Part shown: positions 1-6,297 of the stretch, piece after piece
Layout: every line of letters begins with the position of its first letter
How positions within the stretch are numbered: position 1 is the stretch's first letter
Position numbers and translations under genes: made by a program
Notes under the pieces: model-generated
Seen by the model: only the letters and a program-made list of their open reading frames with translations
Told to the model about the DNA's origin: nothing
Database searches by the model: none
Assembly: GCA_020025095.1 (NCBI GenBank)
Contig: JAHHSS010000068.1
Location: forward strand, 1-7,769
Direction: 5' to 3'
DNA length: 7,769 bases
DNA from: Peptostreptococcus sp.
GTDB lineage: Bacteria; Bacillota; Clostridia; Peptostreptococcales; Peptostreptococcaceae

Positions 1-101
1 GTTCCCTTTCCAGCTCTGTTCATTGCCTTAGGATGTCCACAAACGTTTAATCCTAATCTTCTTGATAACTTAAACTTTGGTCCTCTTGTAATTGATGACA
101 T
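1..101 (-). CDS. rpsD: 30S ribosomal protein S4, 5' part (runs off left edge)
   Basis: The first 33 codons of a minus-strand gene are present, starting at ATG 101-99. The translated start reads MSSITRGPKFKLSRRLGLNV and continues CGHPKAMNRAGKG. The 'GPKFKLSRRLGLNV..GHPKAM' pattern is the N-terminus of bacterial S4, which binds the 5' domain of 16S rRNA early in small-subunit assembly and often represses its own synthesis. A strong ribosome binding site (AAAAGGAGA, about 109-117) lies 8 nt before the ATG. The gene has its own promoter and a long structured leader, so it starts a transcript here and is not internal to the alpha operon, as for B. subtilis rpsD. About 165 residues are expected beyond the edge. 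Clostridia can carry a second S4 gene, so this may be either copy. Confidence 0.9.
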   Translation of the reverse strand, partial: MSSITRGPKFKLSRRLGLNVCGHPKAMNRAGKG

Positions 102-310
102 ATCTTTTTCTCCTTTTAAAATAAAATTTTTGTGTGGATGTGTAATTTACACATTATCCGCTTTATATGGATGTGTGAAGTTAGATGCCCAATCATCCTC
201 TGTAAACTCATATGTAAATTTCCTTATAAAGATATTTAACATAAATCGGAAACAGAACTTCGCTACATTGTCCATTTAAAGGATTTTCGTATCATTGGGT
301 TCATACGACT
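102..310 (-). promoter_or_regulatory. rpsD 5' leader, candidate S4 autoregulatory RNA
   Basis: About 208 nt lie between the predicted start of transcription (about 309-310) and the rpsD ATG, and no gene is seen in them. On the minus strand, CCCAAU (299-294) near the 5' end is perfectly complementary to AUUGGG (193-188). The latter forms the whole loop of a short hairpin, GAUG (197-194) with CAUC (187-184), so a pseudoknot is possible. Nearer the gene, segment 159-149 can pair either with CACACAUCC (177-169) or with the downstream copy ending at 136 (AUGUGUAA 154-147 with UUACACAU 145-138). These two pairings exclude each other. Autogenous control of rpsD through its leader is established for B. 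subtilis; assigning this leader to that class is inference. Confidence 0.6.
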
Positions 311-315
311 TATCT

Positions 316-344
316 ATTATACTATGTCTTTGAATATTTGTAAA
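316..344 (-). promoter_or_regulatory. rpsD promoter (sigma-A type)
   Basis: On the minus strand, TTTACA (344-339) and TATAAT (321-316) are separated by exactly 17 bp, giving a five-of-six -35 and a perfect -10. Transcription would start near 309-310. It sits between the end of the cardiolipin synthase gene and the S4 leader, which supports rpsD being transcribed on its own. Confidence 0.8.
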
Positions 345-369
345 GCTATTTTCAGCTAAAATCCCCTAT

Positions 370-392
370 AAATAAAAATACTATTTAATATT
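370..392 (-). terminator. weak A/U-rich terminator after the cardiolipin synthase gene
   Basis: Just past the stop codon, on the minus strand, AATATT (392-387) can pair with AGTATT (382-377) across a 4-nt loop, with one G-U pair, and T-rich sequence (376-370) follows. The stem has almost no G or C, so some read-through into rpsD is possible. Confidence 0.3.
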
Positions 393-399
393 ATCTGTT

Positions 400-1944
400 T
401 TATAAAAGAGGTGCAAAGAACCTCAATAGACACTGTGTTATTCTCATTGACGTACTTCTATTACCATAATTATACTTTTCAGTAACTTCTGTGCTGACTT
501 CTAGTGTCTCTAAAAAGTCTTTCTTAATATCCTTTATGGCATCCATTCCATGGAGTAAAACTCCATTTTCGAAATGAAGATATAAACTTCGATAATCCAT
601 ATTAATTGTTCCTATAGCTGCAATATCATCATCTGATATATGTTGCTTTGCATGAACAAATCCTGGCGTGTACTCGTATATTCTAACACCACCCCTTACA
701 AGAGCTCCATAATAGGATCTCGTCATGCTATAGACAAATTTTTTGTCTGGAATTCCTGGAGTGATAATTCTTACATCTACACCTCTCTTAGCTGCTAAGA
801 CAAGTTCATCACTCATATTGTCATCAATAAGTAGGTAAGGTGTCATTATATAAAGATAATCTTTAGCATTTTTGGCTATGTTAAGGTATATATTTTCAGC
901 AAGTTTTTCTTCAATTAATGGATTTTCAGCATATGGATGCACAATCCCCTTTGCATCTGGATATACTTCTTCAACATGGTTAATAAAATCTTCCACTCTT
1001 TCATTTTCCATATCTTTATGGTTGATGGCATACCACATTTCAAGAAACATTACTGTAAGACTATCTACTGCTTTCCCCTTTATCATTATACCGGTATCTT
1101 TCCAATGACCATAAGGGCTATTTATATTAAAATATCTATCTGCAATATTATAACCCCCTGTAAATCCGACTTTTCCATCAATCACTGTAATTTTTCTATG
1201 ATCTCTATTATTCATAAATACATTCAATAACGGTAACATTGGATTAAATACAGAACACCTAATTCCTTTTTTAGCAAGTCTTTCTCTAAAACTCTTTCCT
1301 ATAAAGCCGATACTTCCCATATCATCATACAGAATTCTTACATCTACACCTTCTTTTGCTTTTTCTTCCAAAATTTCCTCTATTTTTCTAAATGATTCTG
1401 AATCTTCTATGGCATGGTATTCCATAAATATGAATTTTTGAGCTTTTCTAAGCTCCCTTTTTTGAGCTTCTATACCTTCAGAAGCTTCGGGATAATATTC
1501 TATCTCACAACCTTCATATGAAGGATAACCACCTGTTTTTGAAATATAGTATGTTTGACCATATACTTGCGGATCTTCATTTTTCAACCGCTCTAATATA
1601 TCATCATCTGTCCCAAACTTATTTCCTAGCTTGCCTATTATATTTCTAAATTTCTTTTTAGTGAAATACAAAGAACCTCTTCCTATAAACAAGACATATA
1701 AGATAATACCTGTAATCGGAAATACTAGTAATAAAACCATCCACGGAATTTTTATCGCTGCATTTGTGTGTCGCCCATAAATTCTCAAAACTATAATAAT
1801 AGATATAATCTTTGCAATAGCTGTAGTAATAGGATAATAATCGTCTATCTTATAAACTTCAAATATTATCCAGGCAACCTGTAATAAAAATCCAATTGCT
1901 GCTATAACTGCACGACCTACACTATTTTTGCTTCTCTCTTCCAA
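400..1944 (-). CDS. cls: cardiolipin synthase (phospholipase D superfamily)
   Basis: This 514-residue membrane protein joins two phosphatidylglycerol molecules into cardiolipin and glycerol. Its length fits bacterial Cls (about 480-515). Three hydrophobic segments are seen at about 11-30, 43-54 and 66-87, the usual N-terminal anchor. Two PLD catalytic motifs (HxKxxxxD) follow. The first is H249, K251, D256 in 'DHRKITVIDGKVGFTGG'; the second is H431, K433, D438 in 'HAKQHISDDDIAAIGT', followed by 'NMDYRS'. Both are intact, so the enzyme should be active. The start is TTG at 1944: AAAGGAG (1960-1954) is 9 nt upstream and no in-frame ATG fits better. The C-terminus ends in a short hydrophobic tail, as in many Cls. 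It lies between the cysteine-rich gene and rpsD on the same strand, with gaps of about 100 and 300 bp. No clear promoter of its own was found, so read-through from the upstream gene is possible. Confidence 0.95.
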   Translation of the reverse strand: MEERSKNSVGRAVIAAIGFLLQVAWIIFEVYKIDDYYPITTAIAKIISIIIVLRIYGRHTNAAIKIPWMVLLLVFPITGIILYVLFIGRGSLYFTKKKFRNIIGKLGNKFGTDDDILERLKNEDPQVYGQTYYISKTGGYPSYEGCEIEYYPEASEGIEAQKRELRKAQKFIFMEYHAIEDSESFRKIEEILEEKAKEGVDVRILYDDMGSIGFIGKSFRERLAKKGIRCSVFNPMLPLLNVFMNNRDHRKITVIDGKVGFTGGYNIADRYFNINSPYGHWKDTGIMIKGKAVDSLTVMFLEMWYAINHKDMENERVEDFINHVEEVYPDAKGIVHPYAENPLIEEKLAENIYLNIAKNAKDYLYIMTPYLLIDDNMSDELVLAAKRGVDVRIITPGIPDKKFVYSMTRSYYGALVRGGVRIYEYTPGFVHAKQHISDDDIAAIGTINMDYRSLYLHFENGVLLHGMDAIKDIKKDFLETLEVSTEVTEKYNYGNRSTSMRITQCLLRFFAPLL

Positions 1945-2044
1945 ATATGACCACTCCTTTCAAATATAATATTTATTAAAACATAATAAATTATTTTCTG
2001 TTTTATCTCTTAGCATAATCATTTAAAATGCAATCGCCACATTT

Positions 2045-2308
2045 TTATCTATTATTTTTTGCTATATTTGATATTTCTTTGAACTTTCCTATTATATAAT
2101 CATAATTTTCTTTTCTATGAGGAAGTAGACAATCACTACAATCTTTTATTCCTTTTTCATTGTAAGAAAAATTTCCTCCGCATTTGCTCCCTAAAACATA
2201 CAAAGGACAGTAGCAGAAAAGACAGTTGAATTCATCAGTTTTTTTTACTTTATGACATGGAAAAAATTCACACTTTTTATTACTAAAAAATTTATAATTA
2301 TCTACCAT
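2045..2308 (-). CDS. cysteine-rich small domain protein, putative metal-binding
   Basis: This 87-residue soluble protein has eight cysteines (13, 18, 29, 32, 34, 43, 57, 60) and histidines at 19 and 64. They are arranged as CEFFPCH, then FNCLFCYCPLY, then a CGG, then DCSDCLLPH. This matches my memory of the 'cysteine-rich small domain' family (Pfam PF04071), found mostly in Clostridia and methanogens and sometimes near cobalamin genes. The cysteine spacing suggests zinc or an iron-sulfur cluster, but its biochemical role is unknown. No cobalamin gene is nearby. An in-frame ATG at 2314 would give 89 residues, but AAAGGAG (2322-2316) is only 1 nt from it and 7 nt from the ATG at 2308, so 2308 is preferred. 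The gene is followed by cls on the same strand 100 bp later with no clear terminator between. It is divergent from hflX. Confidence 0.85.
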   Translation of the reverse strand: MVDNYKFFSNKKCEFFPCHKVKKTDEFNCLFCYCPLYVLGSKCGGNFSYNEKGIKDCSDCLLPHRKENYDYIIGKFKEISNIAKNNR

Positions 2309-2459
2309 ACTCATACTCCTTTATTAAATTGAACTAATTTTTCATAAATTATTTAATTAGATTAAAATGTATAAACTCACTTTTCAAATAGATATTTTGT
2401 TGCTATAGATATACTAGTATTTTTATCAAAACCAAAGCCACCCCAATTATATTTACTTC

Positions 2460-2486
2460 ATTATACCATATTTTTAAAGTTAACAA
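2460..2486 (-). promoter_or_regulatory. promoter for the cysteine-rich gene (extended -10)
   Basis: On the minus strand, TTGTTA (2486-2481) is followed after 15 bp by TATAAT (2465-2460), which is preceded by TGG and so makes an extended -10. The spacer is short, but an extended -10 tolerates that. The leader to the 2308 start would be about 145 nt. A weaker alternative lies nearer the gene: TTGATA (2429-2424) with TATAGC (2407-2402), spacer 16. Confidence 0.45.
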
Positions 2487-2559
2487 TATTACTTAATTAA
2501 TTATAATATTTTTTTGTCAATCTATATCTCATCATAAGCTAATAAAACCTTTTAAAATA

Positions 2560-2568
2560 TGATATAAT
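2560..2568 (+). promoter_or_regulatory. hflX promoter (extended -10)
   Basis: TGATATAAT (2560-2568) is a perfect extended -10 element on the plus strand. No good -35 hexamer lies 16-18 bp upstream, which an extended -10 can compensate for. Transcription would start near 2575, about 40-55 nt before the candidate start codons. The rest of the 2323-2600 gap is AT-rich spacer with no reading frame of note. It also holds the divergent promoter for the cysteine-rich gene. Confidence 0.65.
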
Positions 2569-2597
2569 TAGGATATAGATACAATTAACTAAATTGA

Positions 2598-2634
2598 GAA
2601 AGGAGATATTCCATTAGGCTTTTCCTTTTGGAAT
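2598..2634 (+). promoter_or_regulatory. hflX ribosome binding site with possible masking hairpin
   Basis: The only strong Shine-Dalgarno sequence upstream of hflX is AAAGGAGA (2599-2606). AAAGGA (2599-2604) is exactly complementary to TCCTTT (2623-2628) just downstream, with a possible extra G-U pair, so it could fold into a hairpin that hides the site. A second pairing, ATTCC (2608-2612) with GGAAT (2630-2634), would compete. The spacing suits an in-frame ATT at 2613 (6 nt) much better than TTG 2628 (21 nt) or ATG 2649. Confidence 0.4.
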
Positions 2635-3962
2635 TAATTTTACAGTTAATGACAGATTTAAATATTAATAATGAAGAGCTTATTAATCTTCAAGAAAAAG
2701 CACTATGTGTTGGTTTAAATATTACTACTTCTAGTAAAAGAACTGACAATGTTAGCATCGAAGAATCTATGGAAGAGCTAAAAGAGCTTGTAAGAGCAGC
2801 TGGTGCACACGTAGTCGGAGAAATTGTTCAAAATCGTACATCAATTGATACAGCTACTTATCTTGGAAGTGGTAAAATTGAAGAAATAAGAGATTATGCA
2901 GAGGGTTTAAACGCTACTATGGTAGTATTTAATGATGAATTATCAGGAGCTCAAATAAAAAACATAGAAAACGTTGTGGGCAAGAAAATAATTGACAGAA
3001 CTACACTTATACTTGATATATTTGCTCAAAGAGCAAGAAGTAAGGAAGGTAAACTCCAAGTAGAACTTGCTCAGTTAAAATATAGGCTACCTAGACTCTA
3101 TGGAATGGGTGGACAAATGAGTAGAACTGGTGCTGGTATTGGTACGAGAGGTCCTGGTGAACAAAAGCTTGAAAAAGATAAAAGACATATCTTAAATAGA
3201 GCCGCTGTCATTAGACGTGAACTGAAAGAAGTTGCAAAAAATAGGGATGTTCAAAGAGCCCAAAGACAAAAAAATGATGTACCTATTGTAGCTCTTGTTG
3301 GGTATACGAATGCAGGTAAATCAACTATTCTCAATGAAATAATTAAATCTCATCCTGATTATGAACAGGAAAAGAAGGTTTTTGTTAAGGATATGCTTTT
3401 TGCAACTTTGGATGTAACTTTAAGAAAGGCTCTTCTGCCTAATAAAAAAGAATTTTTAATTGTTGATACTGTCGGTTTTGTTAGTAAACTTCCGCACGAC
3501 TTGATAGATGCATTTAAATCCACACTTGAAGAGGTTCGCTACGCAGATCTTATAATTCACGTAATTGATGCAACTAATGAAAATTCTGAAATTCAAAAAC
3601 TAACTACGCAAAATGTTCTTAAGGACCTTGGAGTTGAAGATAAGAAAACAATTACTGTATACAATAAAATTGATAAACTTGACCTAGATATTTACCCAAA
3701 GAATCAAGATGATATAGTCTACGTTTCAGCTAAAAAAAATGTAAATATGGATAAATTGATGAATCAAATTCAAGATATGCTTATGGAGGATATGTATTTG
3801 GTAAATCTTTTACTACCATTTAATCGAGGAGATATATTTAGCTCTATAAAGGACAAATATGTTATAGACAGATTTGAATATACTAATGAAGGTATTGATC
3901 TTGTCGTTTCACTGAATGAAATGGACTATAATATTTACAAAGAATACATAAAAGAAATATAA
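2628..3962 (+). CDS. hflX: HflX ribosome-associated GTPase
   Basis: This 444-residue GTPase binds the 50S subunit and splits stalled or stress-damaged 70S ribosomes. The N-terminal domain carries the HflX signatures YLGSGK (78-83), the DRTTLILDIFAQRA helix (from 123), and a second helix after the glycine-rich loop GAGIGTRGPGE (168-178). In the HflX-50S structures this loop reaches toward the peptidyl-transferase centre. The G domain is complete: GYTNAGKST (G1, 225-233), FATLD (G2, 258-262), DTVGF (G3, 280-284), NKID (G4, 346-349) and SAKK (G5, 367-370). A short C-terminal domain follows. The start is uncertain: TTG 2628 is used here, ATG 2649 would drop 7 residues, and an ATT at 2613 fits the ribosome binding site best. 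It is probably co-transcribed with the paralogue 218 bp downstream, since no strong terminator lies between them. Confidence 0.95.
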   Translation: MELILQLMTDLNINNEELINLQEKALCVGLNITTSSKRTDNVSIEESMEELKELVRAAGAHVVGEIVQNRTSIDTATYLGSGKIEEIRDYAEGLNATMVVFNDELSGAQIKNIENVVGKKIIDRTTLILDIFAQRARSKEGKLQVELAQLKYRLPRLYGMGGQMSRTGAGIGTRGPGEQKLEKDKRHILNRAAVIRRELKEVAKNRDVQRAQRQKNDVPIVALVGYTNAGKSTILNEIIKSHPDYEQEKKVFVKDMLFATLDVTLRKALLPNKKEFLIVDTVGFVSKLPHDLIDAFKSTLEEVRYADLIIHVIDATNENSEIQKLTTQNVLKDLGVEDKKTITVYNKIDKLDLDIYPKNQDDIVYVSAKKNVNMDKLMNQIQDMLMEDMYLVNLLLPFNRGDIFSSIKDKYVIDRFEYTNEGIDLVVSLNEMDYNIYKEYIKEI

Positions 3963-4073
3963 TTTTATAAATCAAGGTATTTATTAATTAAATTTAGTTT
4001 TGAAATAAAAATAACTTATACCCCACTATTTTTTAAGTTGACTTTATCTTTTATTTAAGTTCGAGGGTTTAAC

Positions 4074-4094
4074 ATGTGTTACAAATTGGATTGA
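4074..4094 (+). CDS. possible 6-codon leader peptide (MCYKLD)
   Basis: In the gap between the two hflX genes, ATG 4074 opens a frame of six sense codons ending at TGA 4092-4094. A Shine-Dalgarno-like GAGGG (4063-4067) sits 6 nt upstream. The initiation region GAGGGTTTAACATG resembles that of the next gene (GGAGGTTAACATG), which may reflect a small duplication. Its last two sense codons form the 5' arm of the hairpin at 4086-4107. Tiny translated leaders of this kind are known ahead of ribosome-targeted antibiotic resistance genes. A frame this short could also be chance, so this is a hypothesis. Confidence 0.3.
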   Translation: MCYKLD

Positions 4095-4173
4095 TTGGCT
4101 CATCCAAACAAATTAAATTTTTGTTATTTTATTAAGTTAATTAATAGGTTTATTTATAAGCATTTGTTTAGGA
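4086..4173 (+). promoter_or_regulatory. competing RNA pairings upstream of the second hflX-like gene
   Basis: TTGGAT (4086-4091) can pair with ATCCAA (4102-4107), a 6-bp stem with a 10-nt loop. The 3' arm overlaps TCCAAACA (4103-4110), which is also complementary to TGTTTAGGA (4165-4173) with one bulged A. The latter covers part of the GGAGG ribosome binding site (4171-4175). The two pairings exclude each other: the first leaves the site open, the second would mask it. All stems are short in AT-rich sequence, so chance is a real alternative. No intrinsic terminator is seen here. A weak promoter-like pair, TTGATT (4091-4096) and TAAATT (4114-4119) with spacer 17, also lies in this stretch. Confidence 0.3.
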
Positions 4174-4180
4174 GGTTAAC

Positions 4181-5482
4181 ATGGAAAGACTAAAGATATC
4201 AAATAAAGACGTTTCTCGTTTTGATGAAGTAGCTATTACTATAGCTGTTTGTGAGGGCGAAAAGGTACATGCACTAACTGTTGAAGACGCTATGATTGAG
4301 TTAAAAGAACTTGTTCAAGCTGCAGGCTGTGAAGTAAAGGCAGAACTTCTTCTTCACCAAAAGATAGATGAGGATTACTATCTTGATAAAGAAACTCTCG
4401 AATATGTAATAGAACAAATGGATGGTCTAGATGCTACTATGCTAGTATTTATAGATGAGTTAACAGGCAAGCAGATAAAGAATATAGAAGATATGTCAAA
4501 AAAGAAGGTGGTTGATAGAACTATGCTTCTTCTTGAAATACTTTCTTCTAGCTCAAACAGAAGGGAGTCAAAGCTTGAAATAGAAAAATCTCAGTTGCTT
4601 TATCGTCTTGATAGACTTGAAGGCTTCCAAGGAATTTATAAATATGGAAATGGAATTTGTGTAAATAATCCTAATCAAAGAAGACTTCTAACTGATGAAG
4701 AACAAATTAGAGAAAAATTGGATTCTCTAGATGTGGAATTAAGTATAACTGTTAAAAATAGATTTGTTCAAAGATCCAGAAAAATTGGAAATGAACTTCC
4801 ATTAGTTGCCTTTATAGGATACACTAATTCAGGAAAATCATCTATCATGAATCAACTTCTTGAGCTTGACCCAGATCATACTGAAGAAAGTGCAATCATA
4901 GTTAAGGATAAAATTTTATCTACTTTGGATATGTCTTTAAGAAAGTCTACTCTTCCAAATGGTAAAGAGTACCTTCTTGTAGACACAGTTGGATTTGTAA
5001 GTGATTTACCTGAGGTTATGAAAGATGCTTTCAAATCTACTTTTGAGGAATTAGGATATGCTGATCTTATACTTACTGTTTATGATATAAGTTCAGATGA
5101 ACTTGCCCTTCAAAAAAAGGTTATAGAAGATACTATTAGAAGTATCGGTATCACAGAAAAAAGAAATATAAGCGTATACAATAAAAGCGACAAGTTGAAT
5201 AAAACTCTTAACTCATCAGATAAAAATATTTTTATTTCGGCTAAAACTGGATACAATTTAGATATGTTACTTGAATCAATTCAAAATACTTTATTTGAAG
5301 ATGAAGCAGAAGTTACTCTTTTGATACCTTATTCAAAATTTGAAACTTTCAACGAAATAAAGAAAAATAGAGTAATAGAACTAGATGACTTTACTCTTAC
5401 TAATAGTGGTGTAAAATTAAATATTGTTCTTACTAAAAAAGAATTCGAAAAATATAAGGATTATATAAAATCAAATATATAA
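4181..5482 (+). CDS. divergent HflX-like GTPase (tandem paralogue)
   Basis: This 433-residue protein aligns along its whole length with the HflX encoded just upstream, for example 'DGLDATMLVFIDELTGKQIKNIE' against the 'EGLNATMVVFNDELSGAQIKNIE' region (split here only for comparison). The G domain looks functional: GYTNSGKSS (213-221), STLD (247-250), DTVGF (268-272), NKSD (334-337), SAKTG (353-357). Two HflX signatures are lost. YLGSGK has become YLDKET (67-72), and the loop GAGIGTRGPGE has become GNGICVNNPNQ (156-166), with length and flanking helices kept. It is therefore not a decaying pseudogene but a changed HflX. HflXr of Listeria is a precedent for a second HflX giving macrolide and lincosamide resistance; whether this one does so is unknown. 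The ATG start is firm: GGAGG (4171-4175) lies 5 nt upstream. It is likely the second gene of an hflX operon ending at the 5510-5549 hairpin. Confidence 0.9.
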   Translation: MERLKISNKDVSRFDEVAITIAVCEGEKVHALTVEDAMIELKELVQAAGCEVKAELLLHQKIDEDYYLDKETLEYVIEQMDGLDATMLVFIDELTGKQIKNIEDMSKKKVVDRTMLLLEILSSSSNRRESKLEIEKSQLLYRLDRLEGFQGIYKYGNGICVNNPNQRRLLTDEEQIREKLDSLDVELSITVKNRFVQRSRKIGNELPLVAFIGYTNSGKSSIMNQLLELDPDHTEESAIIVKDKILSTLDMSLRKSTLPNGKEYLLVDTVGFVSDLPEVMKDAFKSTFEELGYADLILTVYDISSDELALQKKVIEDTIRSIGITEKRNISVYNKSDKLNKTLNSSDKNIFISAKTGYNLDMLLESIQNTLFEDEAEVTLLIPYSKFETFNEIKKNRVIELDDFTLTNSGVKLNIVLTKKEFEKYKDYIKSNI

Positions 5483-5509
5483 TCAAATTTATCTACCAGA
5501 TAATTTTCA

Positions 5510-5549
5510 AAACTATAAGCCAGTTTCCAAGGAAACTGGCTTATAGTTT
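5510..5549 (+). terminator. bidirectional intrinsic terminator
   Basis: A perfect 19-bp inverted repeat (arms 5510-5528 and 5531-5549) with a GC-rich upper part (GCCAGTTTCC and its complement) begins 27 bp after the stop codon of the second hflX-like gene. T-rich sequence flanks it on both sides: TTTATTT after the plus-strand arm, and GTTTTG followed by an A-rich run on the minus strand. It lies between convergent genes and can end both the hflX unit and, 127 bp beyond its stop, the DUF4364-like gene. The remaining gap to 5675 is AT-rich with nothing else recognisable. Confidence 0.85.
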
Positions 5550-5675
5550 ATTTACACTTAAATTTTAAAATATTCTTATTCCAATTTTTATTATTTCACT
5601 TAAAAACTTTTATTCCTCAAAAAATCAAATTTACAGAAAAAATGGCATAAATTGTAACATCTTTAAAAATACATA

Positions 5676-6206
5676 CTATGTATTTAAAATATCTAATATT
5701 TCAGTATATTTATCTCCATAAGAATGATTCCATTTTTTACAAAGCTCCTTAGCCTCTAACTCTGAATCAACACTTATATTAATCGTCATAACATTCTTTC
5801 TTCCTTCTATTATTATAAGAGTTACAGCATATGAAGAATCCCCTTGTAATGAATAACTAGATTGCTTCTTTATTACAGATGAATATATTTCTTCACTATT
5901 TTCCTTAAGATACTTATCTATTTTTTCAACAAAAAAGTCTGGTATTCTATTTTGAAAATATACTAAAACTTCTAACCCACTTTGAGTAATTGCATAAAGC
6001 GTTCTGTTATTTTTTGTATAACACATTATGAATTTTGATTCTATCATTTTTTGAAGAATTACCATCAAAGTAAAATAATTCATAACATCTGTTTTAGATA
6101 TTATTTGTGTGAGTTGTGAATCTGTTACATCTTCTTCTAAATTATTTAATATATACAAAACTATAAGCTTTTCAAGTATTAAATCATCGGTACTATTTGG
6201 AAACAT
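5676..6206 (-). CDS. DUF4364 family protein, putative winged-helix regulator
   Basis: This 176-residue soluble protein resembles, from memory, the DUF4364 family (PF14277) of Clostridia. The N-terminal part, about residues 8-80, has the pattern of a winged helix: a first helix (DDLILEKLIVLYILNNL), then SQLTQII, a recognition-helix candidate around NYFTLMVILQKMIES, and a wing-like 'NNRTLYAITQSGLEVL'. The C-terminal half, about 105-176, alternates beta and helical segments ('YAVTLIIIEGRKNVMTINI', then 'EAKELCKKWN') and may bind a ligand or mediate dimerisation. No membrane segment or signal peptide is seen. ATG 6206 is preceded by AGGAG (6217-6213) at 6 nt. It has its own strong promoter and is divergent from a D-Ala-D-Ala carboxypeptidase gene, which could be a target, though nothing in the sequence proves that. 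Targets of the family are not known to me. Confidence 0.8.
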   Translation of the reverse strand: MFPNSTDDLILEKLIVLYILNNLEEDVTDSQLTQIISKTDVMNYFTLMVILQKMIESKFIMCYTKNNRTLYAITQSGLEVLVYFQNRIPDFFVEKIDKYLKENSEEIYSSVIKKQSSYSLQGDSSYAVTLIIIEGRKNVMTINISVDSELEAKELCKKWNHSYGDKYTEILDILNT

Positions 6207-6268
6207 ATTACTCTCCTATCTTATCTCTATAAAATTTCGATTAAAAATTTCTTTTTCTATACATACTA

Positions 6269-6297
6269 ATTTTAGTTTAAATAAAAGAATATGTCAA
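6269..6297 (-). promoter_or_regulatory. promoter of the DUF4364-like gene
   Basis: On the minus strand, a perfect TTGACA (6297-6292) and TAAAAT (6274-6269) are separated by 17 bp. This is the closest match to a sigma-A consensus promoter in the window. The start of transcription would be near 6262, giving a leader of about 55 nt. Confidence 0.75.

Noticed and set aside
872..1230. Two plus-strand open frames of 78 and 97 codons
   Set aside because: They lie wholly opposite the cardiolipin synthase gene, whose frame has intact catalytic motifs. They look like random translation of the antisense strand and have no ribosome binding site.
2485..2516. AT-only hairpin AATATTA/TAATATT followed by a T run, terminator-like on the plus strand
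   Set aside because: No plus-strand gene precedes it, the stem has no G or C, and such pairings are expected by chance in this AT-rich gap.
4013..4043. AACTTA/TAAGTT inverted repeat and a TTGACT box after hflX
   Set aside because: The stem is short, AT-rich and has a 15-nt loop without a T run directly after, and no -10 hexamer lies 16-18 bp after TTGACT, so neither a terminator nor a promoter is supported.
4181..5482. Second hflX-like gene as a pseudogene
   Set aside because: The frame is uninterrupted, has a strong ribosome binding site, keeps all GTP-binding motifs and loses only particular N-terminal motifs, so divergence in function fits better than decay.
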